DNA of 64,000 nucleotides from Brachionus plicatilis (taxonomy: Eukaryota; Rotifera; Eurotatoria; Ploima; Brachionidae). Positions within the stretch are counted from its first letter, which is position 1. The number at the start of each line of letters is the position of its first letter. The stretch covers positions 355,860-419,859 of the forward strand of contig QEOQ01000515.1 in the NCBI GenBank assembly GCA_010279815.1, written 5' to 3'. This document shows, one piece after another, positions 22,898 through 36,347 of this stretch. The notes under the pieces are model-generated. The model did not search any database and was not told where the DNA came from. It was given only the letters and a program-made list of their open reading frames with translations. The position numbers were made by a program, and so were the translations under genes.

Positions 22898-25223
22898 TTC
22901 TAAAATTAGTGCTCAAAAGTAAATTGAAGTGAATTTATACTCCGAGCAATAAAGCCAAATAGTGGATTAAACTTTAGTTTGTGTGACATTTAAATTAGAC
23001 TAATTTGCGAATATGGTTTTTTAAAATTTAATAAAATATTTTTAACCTTAAAATTGGATATGATTTTAAAATTGTTTAGATAATCCTTCAGAGACAAACA
23101 AGCTTTGAGAAACTTTGTTTGTTTTCATACGAGCGGAACCCTTAAAATTTAACACCATATCAAAGTTGTGTAACAAGTAGAATCATGGTGGTTGCCAAAC
23201 ATTATTATATAAACAGTTCTAATATTTTTTAAATTAGATAAAAAATCTTTTTTTTTTTTTTTTAAATTCTTAATTTTTGGTAGCATGTTTGTTTATGGAT
23301 AATGGATTTCAATTGAAATTAACTAAATAAATTACGCAATCAAAGGTAATAGAAATATCTATTCAACTTTTTATCTTTAATAAAACGAATTCATGCTGAT
23401 AAAACGTGAGAATTTGTTAAAAGACATTAATTAATTGTAATAATGAAAATTAGTTTTAAATAAATCAAAAAATTTTTAAAAATTCAAATCAGTTTAGAAA
23501 TTTTTTGTTTTTCTTAAATTAAAATAAAAATTAAAAATAAAACAATTAATCGCTTTTTTAATTTAAGATGGTATCGATTAAATTACTTTGAAAAATTGAG
23601 TAAAATTATAATTAAAAAATTAAGAAGTTGAATAAGAAAAAGCTTCAACTCTGTGAATAAAACATTTAAAAAATAAGAGCATAAAGTTCATTTAAAGTAA
23701 ATGCTAAAAAATACCTTATCAAAATAGAATAAAATAATTACCTTGATTTAAAGGAGACTAAAAAGTAAACATGGTTTTTCACTTTTTGTTTTTTGCTTCA
23801 ATTTACGTAAATTAACAGAGACAATAAAGTATGAATGTATTGGTCTCAAAGTCTAGCTACCACTGTTGAGTATTTAATAAAGATTAAGAATTTGTTTTAA
23901 ATATTTATTCTATAAAGTAAAAGTGAAATAAAAGACAATCAATAATGAGAAAAAAATTTGATTTATATTCAAGTTATTATTAGTAAGAATAAGGTATTAA
24001 AATAGACATTAAAAAATAGCAATAAAACTAGAAATTAATTAAAACAATCATATAAAAATAATAGGTGTTTTAAATTTGATTAATATTCATTATTCTTTAC
24101 TAATAGATTCTTTGCAAAAGAATATTGATGGCCAAATATTAGATAATTTTTGAAATTTTTCCCCAATTTTGAATCAAATTTTATTTTGTAAAAATGGGTA
24201 AAATAGTAGATAAAGTAATAAACTGAAAAGAAAAAATATTCGATCAATAAAAATAAAGTTCCGCTTCAATTAAAAGAATTTTTGATTTTTTTAAAATTAA
24301 TTTAAAATTTTTTTTCTTCTAAATTGACTCTTTTAAGCTTTGTCTCAACAGCTTAAGATTTGAAAAATATTATTTAATTTTTCCTGTTAGTTAATTAATT
24401 ACAAATAAAATAATAATTTTTAAAAAAAATTTATGTAAAGCAAGGTAAATTTGCTTTTTTTTTTTCATGAATTCAATATGGTATATCTGTATATTGAATA
24501 TCATTGTTTTATTAAAAAGTTTGTTTAAAAGAAAAACTTATTTTTAAAATTGTTTTAATTTTCATGTATTTTTATTAGCGCTTTGTAATGTTGTGAATCA
24601 AACATAACCTTTCAGTGCTATCTTAGGAATTTAGCTTCCTTCAGTATTTTGATACGATGTGAGAAAAGTTAACTCTTTAAATATGTGTTGAATTTTTAAC
24701 ATTTATTGTAAATATTTCATATTTTAAGGTGAAAATTAAAATCTTATATTTGAAATTAATAAATTGTTGCTAAAAAAAAATTTTTTTTTTAGAGATAATT
24801 TTAATAATGCTAAAACCATTTTTAACGATAATTTTGTTTAACAACAATTAATAGTATAAAGTAAAAAATAACTAATTTAGTAAATTATAAAAGTATAAAT
24901 TTTTGGGTCTCAATAAAAAAAATATTACAAAATATTTAATACTAACAATTATTACAAGAAGAAGAAGATAAATTAACGTGTAACTTTGAGATGTTGATTA
25001 ACATTGAGACTTTAGCTTTGCTCTGAAGACCGCAATGTCAATTTAACACTTTTCGATATAAAATTTTTTTTTTATCAACTAATTTATCTCTCTAAAAAAG
25101 GTTATTAAATTTTAAATATTGAAAAATAAAAAAAATTTTTTTGCAAAATAAATATTTTATTTCAAAGACAAGCAGTGACAAATTTGGTTTTTGAACTTTA
25201 AATTTGAACTTTAACTTCCTTCA

Positions 25224-25386
25224 AGACCTATATCCCTCACTGCGGTGCCATGCAAGATAATGGAACGCATCATCAGAGACATCATGATGGATCACCTCAT
25301 CATTAACCAGCTCATCACCTCTCAACAACATGGCTTCGTTTACAAAAAGTCATGTGTGTCGAACCTGTTGGAAACCCTCGAATCAT
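25224..25386 (+). repeat. Isolated 163-bp copy of an RT segment
   Basis: The sequence from AGACCTATATCCC to CTCGAATCAT is, as far as read, identical to 26452-26614 within the RT of the neighbouring LINE. It has no LINE sequence on either side and lies within unit 1 of the tandem duplication. The corresponding place in unit 2 (about 35720) lacks it, so it arrived after the duplication or only in one copy. Confidence 0.75.
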
Positions 25387-25781
25387 CACCTCTCATTAAA
25401 TTAATTATATTAATTTGAAACAAAAAAATAAAAAATTAAAGTGTCCCAAATCATTTAATTTTGAGTCTTATTACCTTCGTTATTAGACTCCATCGATTAA
25501 TGATTTTTTTAAATAAATCAGATAAATTTATTTTGTTAGGAACAAGTATCTTTTTTAAAATTATTTTAAAGATCATCAAAATAATTGAATTTTTGAAAAT
25601 TTTATTTTTTTATTATTTTAATTTTAATTTTATATTTTTTGATATGATTATTTTTATTATAAGAAAAATTCGAACAATTGAATATAAAAATTTAAAATCC
25701 TCCATTTTTTAATTTGAACTTACTAATTAAAGTTTTAATACTTTAAAAAAAGAAAAATAAATATATATTTCAAAAATTTCA

Positions 25782-27735
25782 ATGGCTGTTCATCAACAGA
25801 TGGACCTTAGCTTTCTGCAAGAGACAAATTGGCAAAGGCTTCCTCCAGCTACGGCTGAAGTCGGCAAAAACAACCATAATTGGCTCTCAAAAATAACCAA
25901 ATGCATGCAAGTTCTTGTCCAAATCGAAACTTTGGAAAAAGAAAACGAGTCCCAAAAAACGACAATCGTTACGTTGAGCAAACTTTTTTCTCAGCAAACA
26001 CAACCCCAAGTTGATCTACTCGTATGTGAAGAGTCAAAGAAAGCTACCCACTCAGATACGTTCAGACATCGACCCCCAAGGCAACACTTTTACCGACATG
26101 CCAAAGATTGTGAATATGCTTAATGATCAGTTTTTCTCAGCCTTTAATCCATTCACCCACCTCCCTGTTCCTCCCATGTCTCCTCGATCCCTAGCCACCT
26201 GCTAAGTTGCCATGGAGTCTTTCTCATCGAACAAAGTAAGACTTATTCTTAACAAACTCAATAAATACAAGTCTCAAGGTTCTGACAAACTTAATCCCTA
26301 CGTATTACGTGAATGCGCCAACGCCCTTGCCGAAGCTTTCTCCTTAATCTTCTGCCAATCCTTTAAATCCGGGAAGCTCCCCACCTACTGGAAGGAAGCG
26401 AATGTTACCCCCATCTTCAAGAAAGGTATCAGAACCGACCCAGTCAACTACAGACCTATATCCCTCACTGCGGTGCCATGCAAGATAATGGAACGCATCA
26501 TCAGAGACATCATGATGGATCACCTCATCATTAACCAGCTCATCACCTCTCAACAACATGGCTTCGTTTACAAAAAGTCATGTGTGTCGAACCTGTTGGA
26601 AACCCTCGAATCATAACCGAAGCTTCCAGCCGTGGATTCACCTTGATCATAGTCTTCCTCGATTTTGCCAAAGCCTTCGATAGAGTGTCCCACTAAGCAC
26701 TACTGTTCAAGCTAAAGTCATAAGGTTTCGACGGCCTCCTCCTCGACTGGCTCTCCGATTTCCTTTTCGACCGAAAACAACGAGTAGTAATCGGCTCCAG
26801 CTCTTCAGATTGGTGCCAGGTCACGAGTGGTGTACATCAGGGATCCGTTCTTGGTCCTCTACTATTCACCCTGTTCATCAACGACATGCCAAACGGAGTA
26901 CATCACCACTGCAAGCTTTTTGCCGATGACACCAAGATCATTGCCATCATCAAGAACGGCCTCGATACTGCCCAACTACAGTCCGATACAGACCTGCTCG
27001 CGACCCCGGCTAACACCTGGCACATGAGTTTCAACGTCGAGAAATGTAAATTTATGATTTCAGAAATAAAACTAATAACTTCTGCACTTCTTCCAAGCTC
27101 ACCATGATATCAGCTGAAACCGGTTCCAGACTGACACTTGAAGAGATTAAAACGGAAAAGGACCTCGGCGTATATTTCTATAGTGACCTGTAATGGAGAA
27201 CTCACTGCCAACACTCGGTGGCCAAAGCCAACTCCATTCTTCTACAACTCCGCCAGGCCTTCCATGCCTGGAATCCTCAATTCCCTATACACTGCTTTTG
27301 TCCGACCTCACCTCGACTATGCCACCTCAGTATGGAATCCCCATAGTCAAGCAGATGTAAGGATCATCGAAAACATCCAAAGGAGAGCAACCAAACTAGC
27401 AGGTCGCATCAGAGACCGTCATGACCATCATGAACCTAACCACCCTCGAATACGCAGATCAAGGAGTGACCTCATCTCCCACTACAAGATCGCAAATGGA
27501 CTACTTGACGTCAACTGGCTGGCCTCAACCAGACTTATGTCGTCCATCGCCTGCCACGGCCCAGCCAGCGCAATCAGGGGTCATAAAAAACGCCTTTTTG
27601 TCTAACTTTCAACTGCCCGGCGCGAACAAACTTCCTAAATAACAGAGTTGCATCTACCTGGAACAATCTCGGGTCCTCGACAGTCAGCTCTCCAACCCTT
27701 AATAGCTTCAAGGCCCGCCTCGACATTTATTACTT
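25782..27735 (+). pseudogene. Chimeric LINE remnant: foreign ORF1 start joined to an RT
   Basis: 25782-25988 encodes the first 69 or so residues of a LINE ORF1-like protein (MAVHQQMDLSFLQETNW, then a heptad-like LEKENESQK). It is near-identical to 28002-28208. At about 25988 it changes abruptly into a different LINE. The region 26011-26205 reads as the RT N-terminal region. The frame 26212-26616 holds NYRPISLTAVPCKIMERII. Further pieces show LDFAKAFDRVSH (with a stop after it), [14 protein letters not shown] and FADD near 26920. The C-terminus is in 27138-27605. Many stops and shifts are present. GC content is far above the surroundings. Confidence 0.8.
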
Positions 27736-27837
27736 ATTTCTTTATTTCTTTTTCAATAATTTTTGTCAAATTTATTGAAAAAGAAATAAAAACTGGGTAT
27801 ATAAAAATTATTTTCGGGTAATATAAAAATTATTATT

Positions 27838-30800
27838 GAGTAGTTTAAAAATTATTCTTGGGTATAATTATTTTTATTATAAGAAAAATTCGAACAATTG
27901 AATATAAAAATTTAAAATCCTCCATTTTTTAATTTGAACTTACTAATTAAAATTTTAATACTTTAAAAAAAGAAAAATAAATATATATTTCAAAAATTTC
28001 AATGGCTGTTCATCAACAGATGGACCTTAGCTTTCTGCAAGAGACAAATTGGCAAAGGCTTCCTTCAGCTACGGCTGAAGTCGTCAAAAACAACCATAAT
28101 TGGCTCTCAAAAATAACCAAATGCATGCAAGTTCTTGTCCAAATCGAAACTTTGGAAAAAGAAAACGAGTCCCAAAAAACGACAATCGTTACGTTGAGCA
28201 AACTTGTTGGCACTATAAATCAAACTAATGACCAATCGGCAATTGAGAATGCATCTCTCAACCGGGCAAATTTGGTAGCTGGTAACTCACACCAGAATGA
28301 GAAAGCGGCCGTCATAATGGCAACAGTGGCAACCGAGGTAAGGAGAAAGGAGGAGAGAGCTCAGAACGTGATTGCTGCAGTGCCAGTGAACCTGTATAAA
28401 GAGGATGAGGAGATTATTCTGGCTTAAAAACTTGCGGTCGCAATTGGGGTTCCGGAGACAATAGCTAAGAAAGCACGATGTTTAAGAAAAAAACGGCTAT
28501 TCGGAATCAAGAATCAACTGGATCCAACAACGAGCGAGTACTGTTCGTCGTTGAAATTGAAAGCGTCAGTGCCAGGTTGGACATGCTAGTCAAAAGCAAA
28601 AAACTCCGGAATTCTGAAGAATGGAAGAATGTTTACATCATCTTAAGATTTCACGCCGTCAGAGCGTTTAGCACAAAGAAAACTTCGGTGAGAACGGGAT
28701 CGAAGAAACATAAACTGACCGGAACAGCAACAGTAAACGGACGAATTGTCAAGTAGAAAAATTGCGAAGACAATAAGAAGAGATTCTGGGGTATTATAAA
28801 TGGTGAGCTGAGACTTATTTTATCTGTAGTGCTGACTGGAATGACCATCGCCTCATTTGGTCCTAAATTGCCATCAAAAGAAAAGAATTTACCTTCTTCA
28901 CATGTCTTATTCTAATATCTAAATAGTTCAAATGAAAAAGTTCGATCAGTTCCAAAATTGTCATCATCAATCTATGTATCATGCATCCTCCAGAACAGTT
29001 ACTCTGATGAGTCGAACTACAACTCCGCTGTTTCGTCATCTTCATCTTCTCCTTCGTGTGAAACAGAATCTGAACCTTTGAATGCTCTATCTAACAGCTC
29101 TTCATCTAAAATGCTCTGTCCCATACCACAATCTACATATGCAGGAAGCATCAGCTTTAGGTATACCAATGCTACAAGCTTAAATGACAAAATGCCAATG
29201 CTTAAAACGATAGCAGCAAGTTTGACGCCAAGTATCATCGGCATCGCGGAGACCTGGTTTGAAGAGAGTTCGGTTGCCAAGATGGACAGCAATCAGCTTT
29301 TTAGAAAAGGTCGTTCAGGCGACAAGAGAGGCGGAGAAGTTTGCTTGTATATAAAGTTGTGCTATGACACCTACAGGACGTCAGAAGTGAGTCTTCTGGA
29401 TCTCAGTTGTGAGCAGATATGGGTCACTTTAACAATCGAAAATGAGAAACCATTTTTAGTTGAATACATCTATAGGCCTCCAGATCAAATTTCCAGCATT
29501 TCCCTAAGCGATTCGGACACTGCCAAAGCCACCTCACTTGAATTCACGACTGACATATTACGTCAATGCCTTTAGATATCACTGCAGTATGAGCTTTCAG
29601 CTTCATTCTAAAGCAGCACGTTCGCAAAGTTTCGACAGCAGAGCACTACATTGGCGAAGCGGTGACTTTGCCGCTTTGAATTAGGACTTCAAAAATCATG
29701 ATTGACCATAACGTATATCAGAGAAATGGGTACGTCAAAGATTTGTACTTGGATTTCTTACACATTTTCCGCGAAGCCGCCAAATTATTCGTCAAAAGAC
29801 GGCGGATCCGAACGCTAAACACCAAGCCACCGTGGTGGAATCCTGAGATTGCTTCACTGGTTCGCCAATAAAGGTGAAATTTTATCCGTAAATGTATCGA
29901 CAATCATTGTGAGCAGCTAGCGAGCAAGCACAGAGACTTATGCAAACGGGTAAAGTACATTGTGAAGAGGACAATCATTAAGTACGAGTTAAAGCTCGCG
30001 CAAGCTTCGAAAACAAATCCAAAGCTAATAAACTCTTGAAGCTAATGAACCGGCACTTTTCTTCAAGAGAATGCAAAGCAGCTTTGATGGATATGAATAA
30101 CCAAATCATTCCAGACAAAGAAGGCATTTGCGATAGACTTAACTCTTTCTTCTTATCGGTGTTTGAGCAACCAACCCTGAGAGAAGTCGTACAAACCGCT
30201 GAGTCGAATTTCAAAGTGAGAGGTAAAACTGATCCGTGTTTTTTAAATGAGGACGTCGTTACTCCTGACATTGTATTGAAAAAACTTAGGATTTTAAACA
30301 GTGATAAGTCAGCTGGAGTGGATCAGGTCAACACACACGCTCTGAAAATGTGCGCTGAGTCGCTAGCCGGACCACTTTCCTTTGTCTTCAAGCAGTCTTT
30401 GATCTTAACGGAAGTGCTTGCTGATTGGAAAATTGCTAATGTATCACCAATACATAAAAAGGATAGCAGAACTATTGTAATCAACTATCGTCCTGTCTCT
30501 CTAACCTCCGTTCCTTTCAAAGTGTTAGAGTCGCTAATTAAGGATTATATCGTCAAGCATCTTGAGAAGAACAAGCTCATCACGGATAAACAGCATGGTT
30601 TCATGGCTCACAAGGCTTGTGTTACCAATCTTTTAGAAACAATGGATTTCTTGACAAACTGCTTGAGTCAAAGGCAGCCGGCGGATGTCATCTATTTGGA
30701 CTTTGAGAAAGCATTTGACAAAGTGTCGCATGAACTGCTACTTGTGAAACTAGCAGCAAATGGTCTTCAAGATTTACTCATAAAGTGGATCCGCTGTTTC

Positions 30801-31680
30801 CTAAGCGATCGCAAACAGCGTGTAGTGATAGGTGAAGTATTTTCTGATTGGGTGCCAGTCACGAGCGGCGTACCACAAGGATCAGTGCTTGGTCCTCTTC
30901 TCTTCATCATCTTTATCAATGATATGCCTGACCTTTGCAGCTCACTTTGCAAACTAATTTCAACTTAGAGAAGTGTGTTGAAATGCATTTTGGAGCAAAC
31001 AACAGGCGTCATGACTATAAGCTTGGAGGTCACACTCTAGCAAAGACAACTAAAGAACGCGATCTCGGAATCATCAACACCAGCGATCTTAAGTCAAGCG
31101 AACAGGCTAAGCGAGCAGCCGCAAGAGCAACGATGGTAGCAAGTCGAATAAGACTCACTTTCTAGTACTTCTCTTTAAAGCTAGTAGATCTCCTTTTTAA
31201 GTCATTTGTTCGCACCAATCTCGAATTTGCCCTTGGAGCCTGGAATCCTTATCGACGAAGTGATATAGATGTCCTGGAGCAAGCCCAGCGACGATTCTCG
31301 AAACTAGTACCAGAACTGAAGGATAAACCATGCGTCGAGAGAAGAGAGGCTCTTGGTTGGAGTCCCCTAGAAGAGAGACGCAGGCGTGGTGATCTCATCC
31401 GACAACAGAAAATTCAGCATGGTCATGATCGGGTGACATTCATAAATGGGGATAAAAAGCTGGCTTCGGACATTCTAGAAAGCCCGGCAGGGAACACATA
31501 AGAACTTGCCATAAGGCTATCGAGCGACAGCTGATCCGCAATTGTGGAGTGAGACACAACTTTTTCACTAACCGAACAGCAGGAAACAGGAACACGCTGG
31601 ATGCGGTGACAAAATGTGTCAGCAATTCAAACATTTTTAAAAAAAGAATCGACAAGCTACTTAGATGAAAAATTTATCTA
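27838..31680 (+). pseudogene. Degenerate near-full-length LINE between the UNC93 copies
   Basis: Order: a leader of about 160 bp shared with 25655-25780; ORF1 remnant 28002-28427, continued in other frames to about 28756; endonuclease-like region 28958-29575 (FRYTNATSLNDKMPM, IAETWFEES, GGEVCLYI); and RT 30036-30968 ([56 protein letters not shown]). The segment that should hold the catalytic FADD/YADD is missing: LCSSLCKL runs directly into NFNLEKC. Thumb and C-terminal pieces continue to about 31660. It is an inactive element, non-LTR of CR1/Jockey type, with much higher GC than host DNA. Confidence 0.85.
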
Positions 31681-31928
31681 ATAATACTTTGATAAATTTT
31701 GATATTTTTCTTGAATCTAAAAATAGTTTATTTAGAACAGTGTAAAATGATAGTTATTTTAAAATATTTATTAGAAAATTATATAAAAATATGTAAAATA
31801 AGTTACCTAAAAATAGCTTATTTTAATAAAAAATCGGCCATTGGCAGTTAAAGTGGGGCGTCTACGTGCGCCACTGCTTTTCAAATAATAAAAAGAAGCT
31901 TGTTTATCAAGTTTTAATAATTATTAAA

Positions 31929-33523
31929 TTAAAATTTCTCATCTTTTGCTTTTAAATTATGTCTAATCTCGAGATAGATGTAAGAAAATATGCCACTAAT
32001 GGTAATGGCAATGAAAACAAAAATCTTAATTTGTGTGCAAAAGTATACAGAGAGGACAGATCCTAAGACCAGTCCGATTGTTTCAAAGATGATGGCAGCG
32101 CTGTATGCCGAAGGATTTGAGGGAAAAAAAATTCCAAAAATGGCTCGCACTTGGGAGGTGGCGAGGCAGTCCGTAAAAGCGAGCGAGAGTGCCATCAAGA
32201 AAATTATGTAAATTCCTGAATCTGGATTCGGTGTCCATGACAACATGAATACCTGAAGAATCAGAGACTTCATCAGCATGAGCACTATTGTTGTCTGCAA
32301 GCCGATGTACTTCACCAATCGGCCGGATATCAGCGAAAACAAAGAAGCTGCCAGCCCGAATGTAATGCTTACCCAGCCGATAAAATTTACATTTTTCAAG
32401 CAAGAAACAAAACTCTTGAAAAAAAAATTAAATTTTTAAATTAAATAAAAAATTGTTAAATTTCTAAATTACTCGATGAAATTCGAACCACATAAAAGTA
32501 AGTTCGTAGCCAAGAAATACGGCAATGGGCATGAGCAACCATATTTTAAGCTGTTTGAACAGATCAAACAAATTTTGAAATTCATTTTTAAATTTAAAAA
32601 CTTAAATTAAAATTTATTTTTATTTTATTAAAGAATTTAAAAAAAAAAATTTTTTTTACTTATTTTTTGAATTCCAATTTTGCCGCGCTCAATTTTGTTC
32701 ATGTTTTCGTCATATTTTAGATCATCTACAAAAAAAAATGCGATCAAAATGGACAAAATGCATGCACCATTGATAGTAGCACACAGTCCGTAAACTGATG
32801 AAACCGACGGTTTGGAAGCCGATTCGGGCAATTTTGTACCAGGACAATTGTTTACACCGCAACTACTTGCGTAGTTAAATGTAGAATTGACTGGCAGGTC
32901 TTTTAGCTTCAAAATGGTACCGATCCAGATGGCGCCAAGAACATAATCTTTATGATTAAAATAAAAATAAAAAAAAATCAAGAGTATTAATTTTTTGTTA
33001 CTAAAAAAAAAAATTGATCCAAAGGTGCCGAATAGCAAGGTCTGTGCATGCATGAAGGTGACATTTTTTATCAATGAGTATTTTTTGCTCAAAACAGTGA
33101 AGTAAATTCCAAGAGTGGTCCAAGAAAGACTGTTGGCAAAGCCGGACAATATTGAGCCAGGTATCAGAGTTGACCATGCTGGAAAAGTGTTTGCTATAAA
33201 AAATGCCAAATAGCAAGTTTGGGCGAGCATGAGGGTGAACTTAAAGCCGATCAGTTCTATGATCACTTGTGGCCATACTAGACCGGTCAAAAATTGCACC
33301 AAATAGACTATGGCTTGACTGCCGTTGCCAAGACTGCCGTCCTGGTTTAGGACACCTTACAGAGGACATTTATTCAAATGTTTGAAATTATTCTATATTT
33401 ACTTGATATCATTGCGATTACATCGAAAGATGCAAAAATTAGGATAAAACAAATATTAAAAGCGATGAAATTTTTATATACTGTTTGTTTTTCATTTAGC
33501 CTCAAACATTTTTGGAAGAACAT
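31929..33523 (-). CDS. UNC93-like major facilitator family protein, copy 2
   Basis: Exons are 33523-33403, 33355-33002, 32947-32660, 32600-32473 and 32414-31929, at a constant offset of 10626 from copy 1. The encoded 458 residues are the same as copy 1 wherever compared, and the introns are also the same. All splice sites and the start are intact, so both copies look functional. Sequence upstream of the start codon is shared for only about 45 bp (to 33567) before it diverges, so the two genes may differ in regulation. Either a recent gene conversion or an assembly artefact must explain the identity. Confidence 0.86.
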
Positions 33524-34278
33524 TTCTAAAATTAGTGCTCAAAAGTAAATTGAAGTGAATTTATACTGCTCTTATTATTTTATCATATTATATTATATTA
33601 TACTAAATTATATTATTTTTTATTATATTTTAATTATTTTATTATTTATTGCTCTTATTATTTGGCTTTATTGCAATTAGTTAGTTATTATAAAATATTT
33701 TTAACCTTAAAATTGGATATGATTTTAAAATTGTTTAGATAATCCTTCAGAAGCAAACATGCTTTGAAAAACTATGTTTGTTTTCATACGAGTGGAACCT
33801 TTAAAATTTAACACCATATCAAAGTTGTGTAACAAGTACAATCATGGTGGTTGTCAAACATTATTATATAAACAGTTCTAATATTTTTAGATTAGATAAA
33901 ATTTTTTTTTTTTTTTTAATTCTTAATTTTTGGTTGCATGTTTGTTTATGGATAATGGATTTTAATTTAAATAAACTATATAAATTACACAATGAAAGGT
34001 AATACAAATTTCTATTCAACTTTTTATCTTTAATAAAACGAATTCATGCTTATAAAACGTGAGGATTTGTTATGTGACATTAATTAATTGTAATAATAAA
34101 AATTAGTTTTAAAAAAATCAAAAAATTTTTGAAAATTCAAATCAGTTTAGAAATTTTTTTGTTTTTCTTAAATTAAAATAAAAATTAGACAATTACCTAA
34201 TTAGAATAAAAGTTTTTAAATTTTTTAATATTCTTTTCTGTTCTTTTTATCATTTTGTACTGAATTTCACAAAACAAT

Positions 34279-34518
34279 GAAGATGTTAGTGAGGCTAACA
34301 AATTTTCTGTCAGAGTAAAATCTAGTGATTCAAGAAAAAGAAAAAGATAAACATGAATGAGGATGAGCATTATAAACCCTTCCGGCTAGACTTTGATTAT
34401 CTTGTTTAGTCAAAAAATCCGACAATTCTTCTTTGAAATCTTGTGTTTATCATTTTCTATTTCTTGAATCACTAGATTTTGCTCCGACAGAAAATTTGCT
34501 AGGCTCACTAACATCTTC
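34279..34518. mobile_element. Foldback element inserted in duplication unit 2
   Basis: The left arm begins ATGAAGATGTTAGTGAGGCT and pairs for over 60 bp with the right arm ending AGGCTCACTAACATCTTCAT, through CAAATTTTCTG and AAATCTAGTGATTCAAGAAA. The loop holds GC-richer sequence (CCCTTCCGGCTAGAC). Unit 1 of the duplication lacks it, so it postdates the duplication. No coding capacity. Confidence 0.65.
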
Positions 34519-36347
34519 ATAATCACTAAAAATCATTTTTGTGATTAAAGTTTTAAATGTATTTTTCAAATTTTATACTATAAAACGTATAATGGAAAAA
34601 TTTTATGGTTAAAAATATTGAAAATGCTATTAGAGTTAAGTTTAAAAAATAGAAAAAAGCTCAAATTTGACTTTTTTTCTATTTTTAATTAACTCTACAA
34701 TTTTTTTTATTTTTATTTTTTTTTTTGAGAGCAAAGACAATTTTTTTGTTAGAGTAAAAGTTAAATTTGGGCTTTATTTTTAGAAAATATCCCATATTCA
34801 GGGTATTTTCTAGCAAATTAAATTTTAATTCTTATAACATAGAAACGATGTAATCAACTCTAAAAGAAAAAAGGTTGGATTTGGGCTTTTTTGAAAATTC
34901 AAATCAGTTAAGAAATTTTTTGTTTTTCTTAAATTAAAATTAAAATTAAAAATAAAACAATTAATCGCTTTTTTTTATTTAAGATGGTATCGATTAAATT
35001 ACTTTGAAAAATTAATTAAAATTATGATCAAAAAATTAAGAAGTTGAATAAGAAAAAACTTCAACTCTGTGAATAAAACATTTAAAAAATAAGAACATAA
35101 AGTTCATTTAAAGTAAATGCTAAAAAATACCTTATCAAAATAGAATAAAATAATTACCTTGATTCAAAGGAGACTAAAAAGTAAACATGGTTTTTCACTT
35201 TTTGTTATTATAAGATAATTTTTGAAATTTTTCCCCAATTTTGAATCAAATTTTATTTTGTAAAAATGGGCAAAATAGGAGATAAAGTAAAAAACTGAAA
35301 AGAAAAAATATTCGATCTATAAAAATAGAGTTCCGCTTCAATTAAAAGAATTTTTGATTTTTTTAAAATTAATTTAAAATTTTTTTTCTTCTAAATTGAC
35401 TCTTTTAAGCTTTGTCTCAACAGCTTAAGATTTGAAAAATATTATTTAATTTTTCCTGTTAGTTAATTAATTACAAATAAAATAATAATTTTAAAAAAAA
35501 AATTATGTAAAGCAAGGTAAATTTGCTTTTTTTTTCATAAATTCAATATGGTATTTCTGTATATTGAATTTGACACTTTTTCATTATAAAACTTCGAACA
35601 TTTTTTTTAATCTAAAAAAAATTATTAAATTTAAATATTGAAAAATAAAAAAAATTTTTTGCATAAAAAAATATTTATTTCAAAGACAAGCAGTGACAAA
35701 TTTGATTTTAAACTTTAAATTTTTAATTATATTAATTTGAATCAAAAAAATTAAAAATTGAAGTTTCCCAAATTATTTAATTTTGAGTTATATTACCTTC
35801 GTTATTGGTCTCCATCGATCAATGATTTTTTTAAATGAATCTGGTAAATTTGTTTTGTTAGGAACATTCATCAGTATTTTCTTTAATTTATTTTAAAGAT
35901 CACCAGAATAATTGAATTTTTGAAAATTATATTTTTTTTAGAGAAAACAAAAAAATTGTTCGCTAAAAAATACCGAAAATTTTTGGATTATTATTAAATG
36001 GGTATTTATATTAATATTAATTATTGCAAAAATAAATTTTTTTGGGTATTTATTCTTTGTCAAAATTATTGAAAAAGGAAATAAAAATTGGGTACATAAA
36101 AATTATTTTCGAGTATTATAAAAATTATTATTGGGTAATATTATTATTATAAGAAAAATTCGAACACTTGAAAATAAAAATTCAAAATCCTCCGTTTTTT
36201 AGTTTGAACTTACTACTAATCCAAAAAGATGAAAAACTCTATCTTTATCAATAGTTCCTACAGTTAGTATAGGGAGCCCTTACCAAACTAGCTTGTAAGT
36301 TGCATCAGCATAAAAATGAGTAGACATCGAATTATTATTTAATAATC

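Larger units (their letters stand above)
21270..25740. repeat. Tandem duplication, unit 1
   Basis: This unit matches 31896-36210 in the same orientation. The UNC93 gene and its introns (about 21295-22945) look identical to the second copy, base for base where read. From about 23030 onwards the two copies differ every 10-30 bases and by several indels: 23800-24140 and 24500-25060 are missing from unit 2. The unit is interrupted by a 163-bp RT fragment at 25224-25386. Confidence 0.8.
31896..36210. repeat. Tandem duplication, unit 2
   Basis: This is the counterpart of 21270-25740 at an offset of about 10.63 kb. Relative to unit 1 it has a replaced AT-rich block at 33568-33690 (TATTA-like words), an insertion of about 0.7 kb at 34188-34950 bounded by direct repeats of about 57 bp, and two deletions. 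Its right end (to about 36210) matches 25655-25730. Confidence 0.8.
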
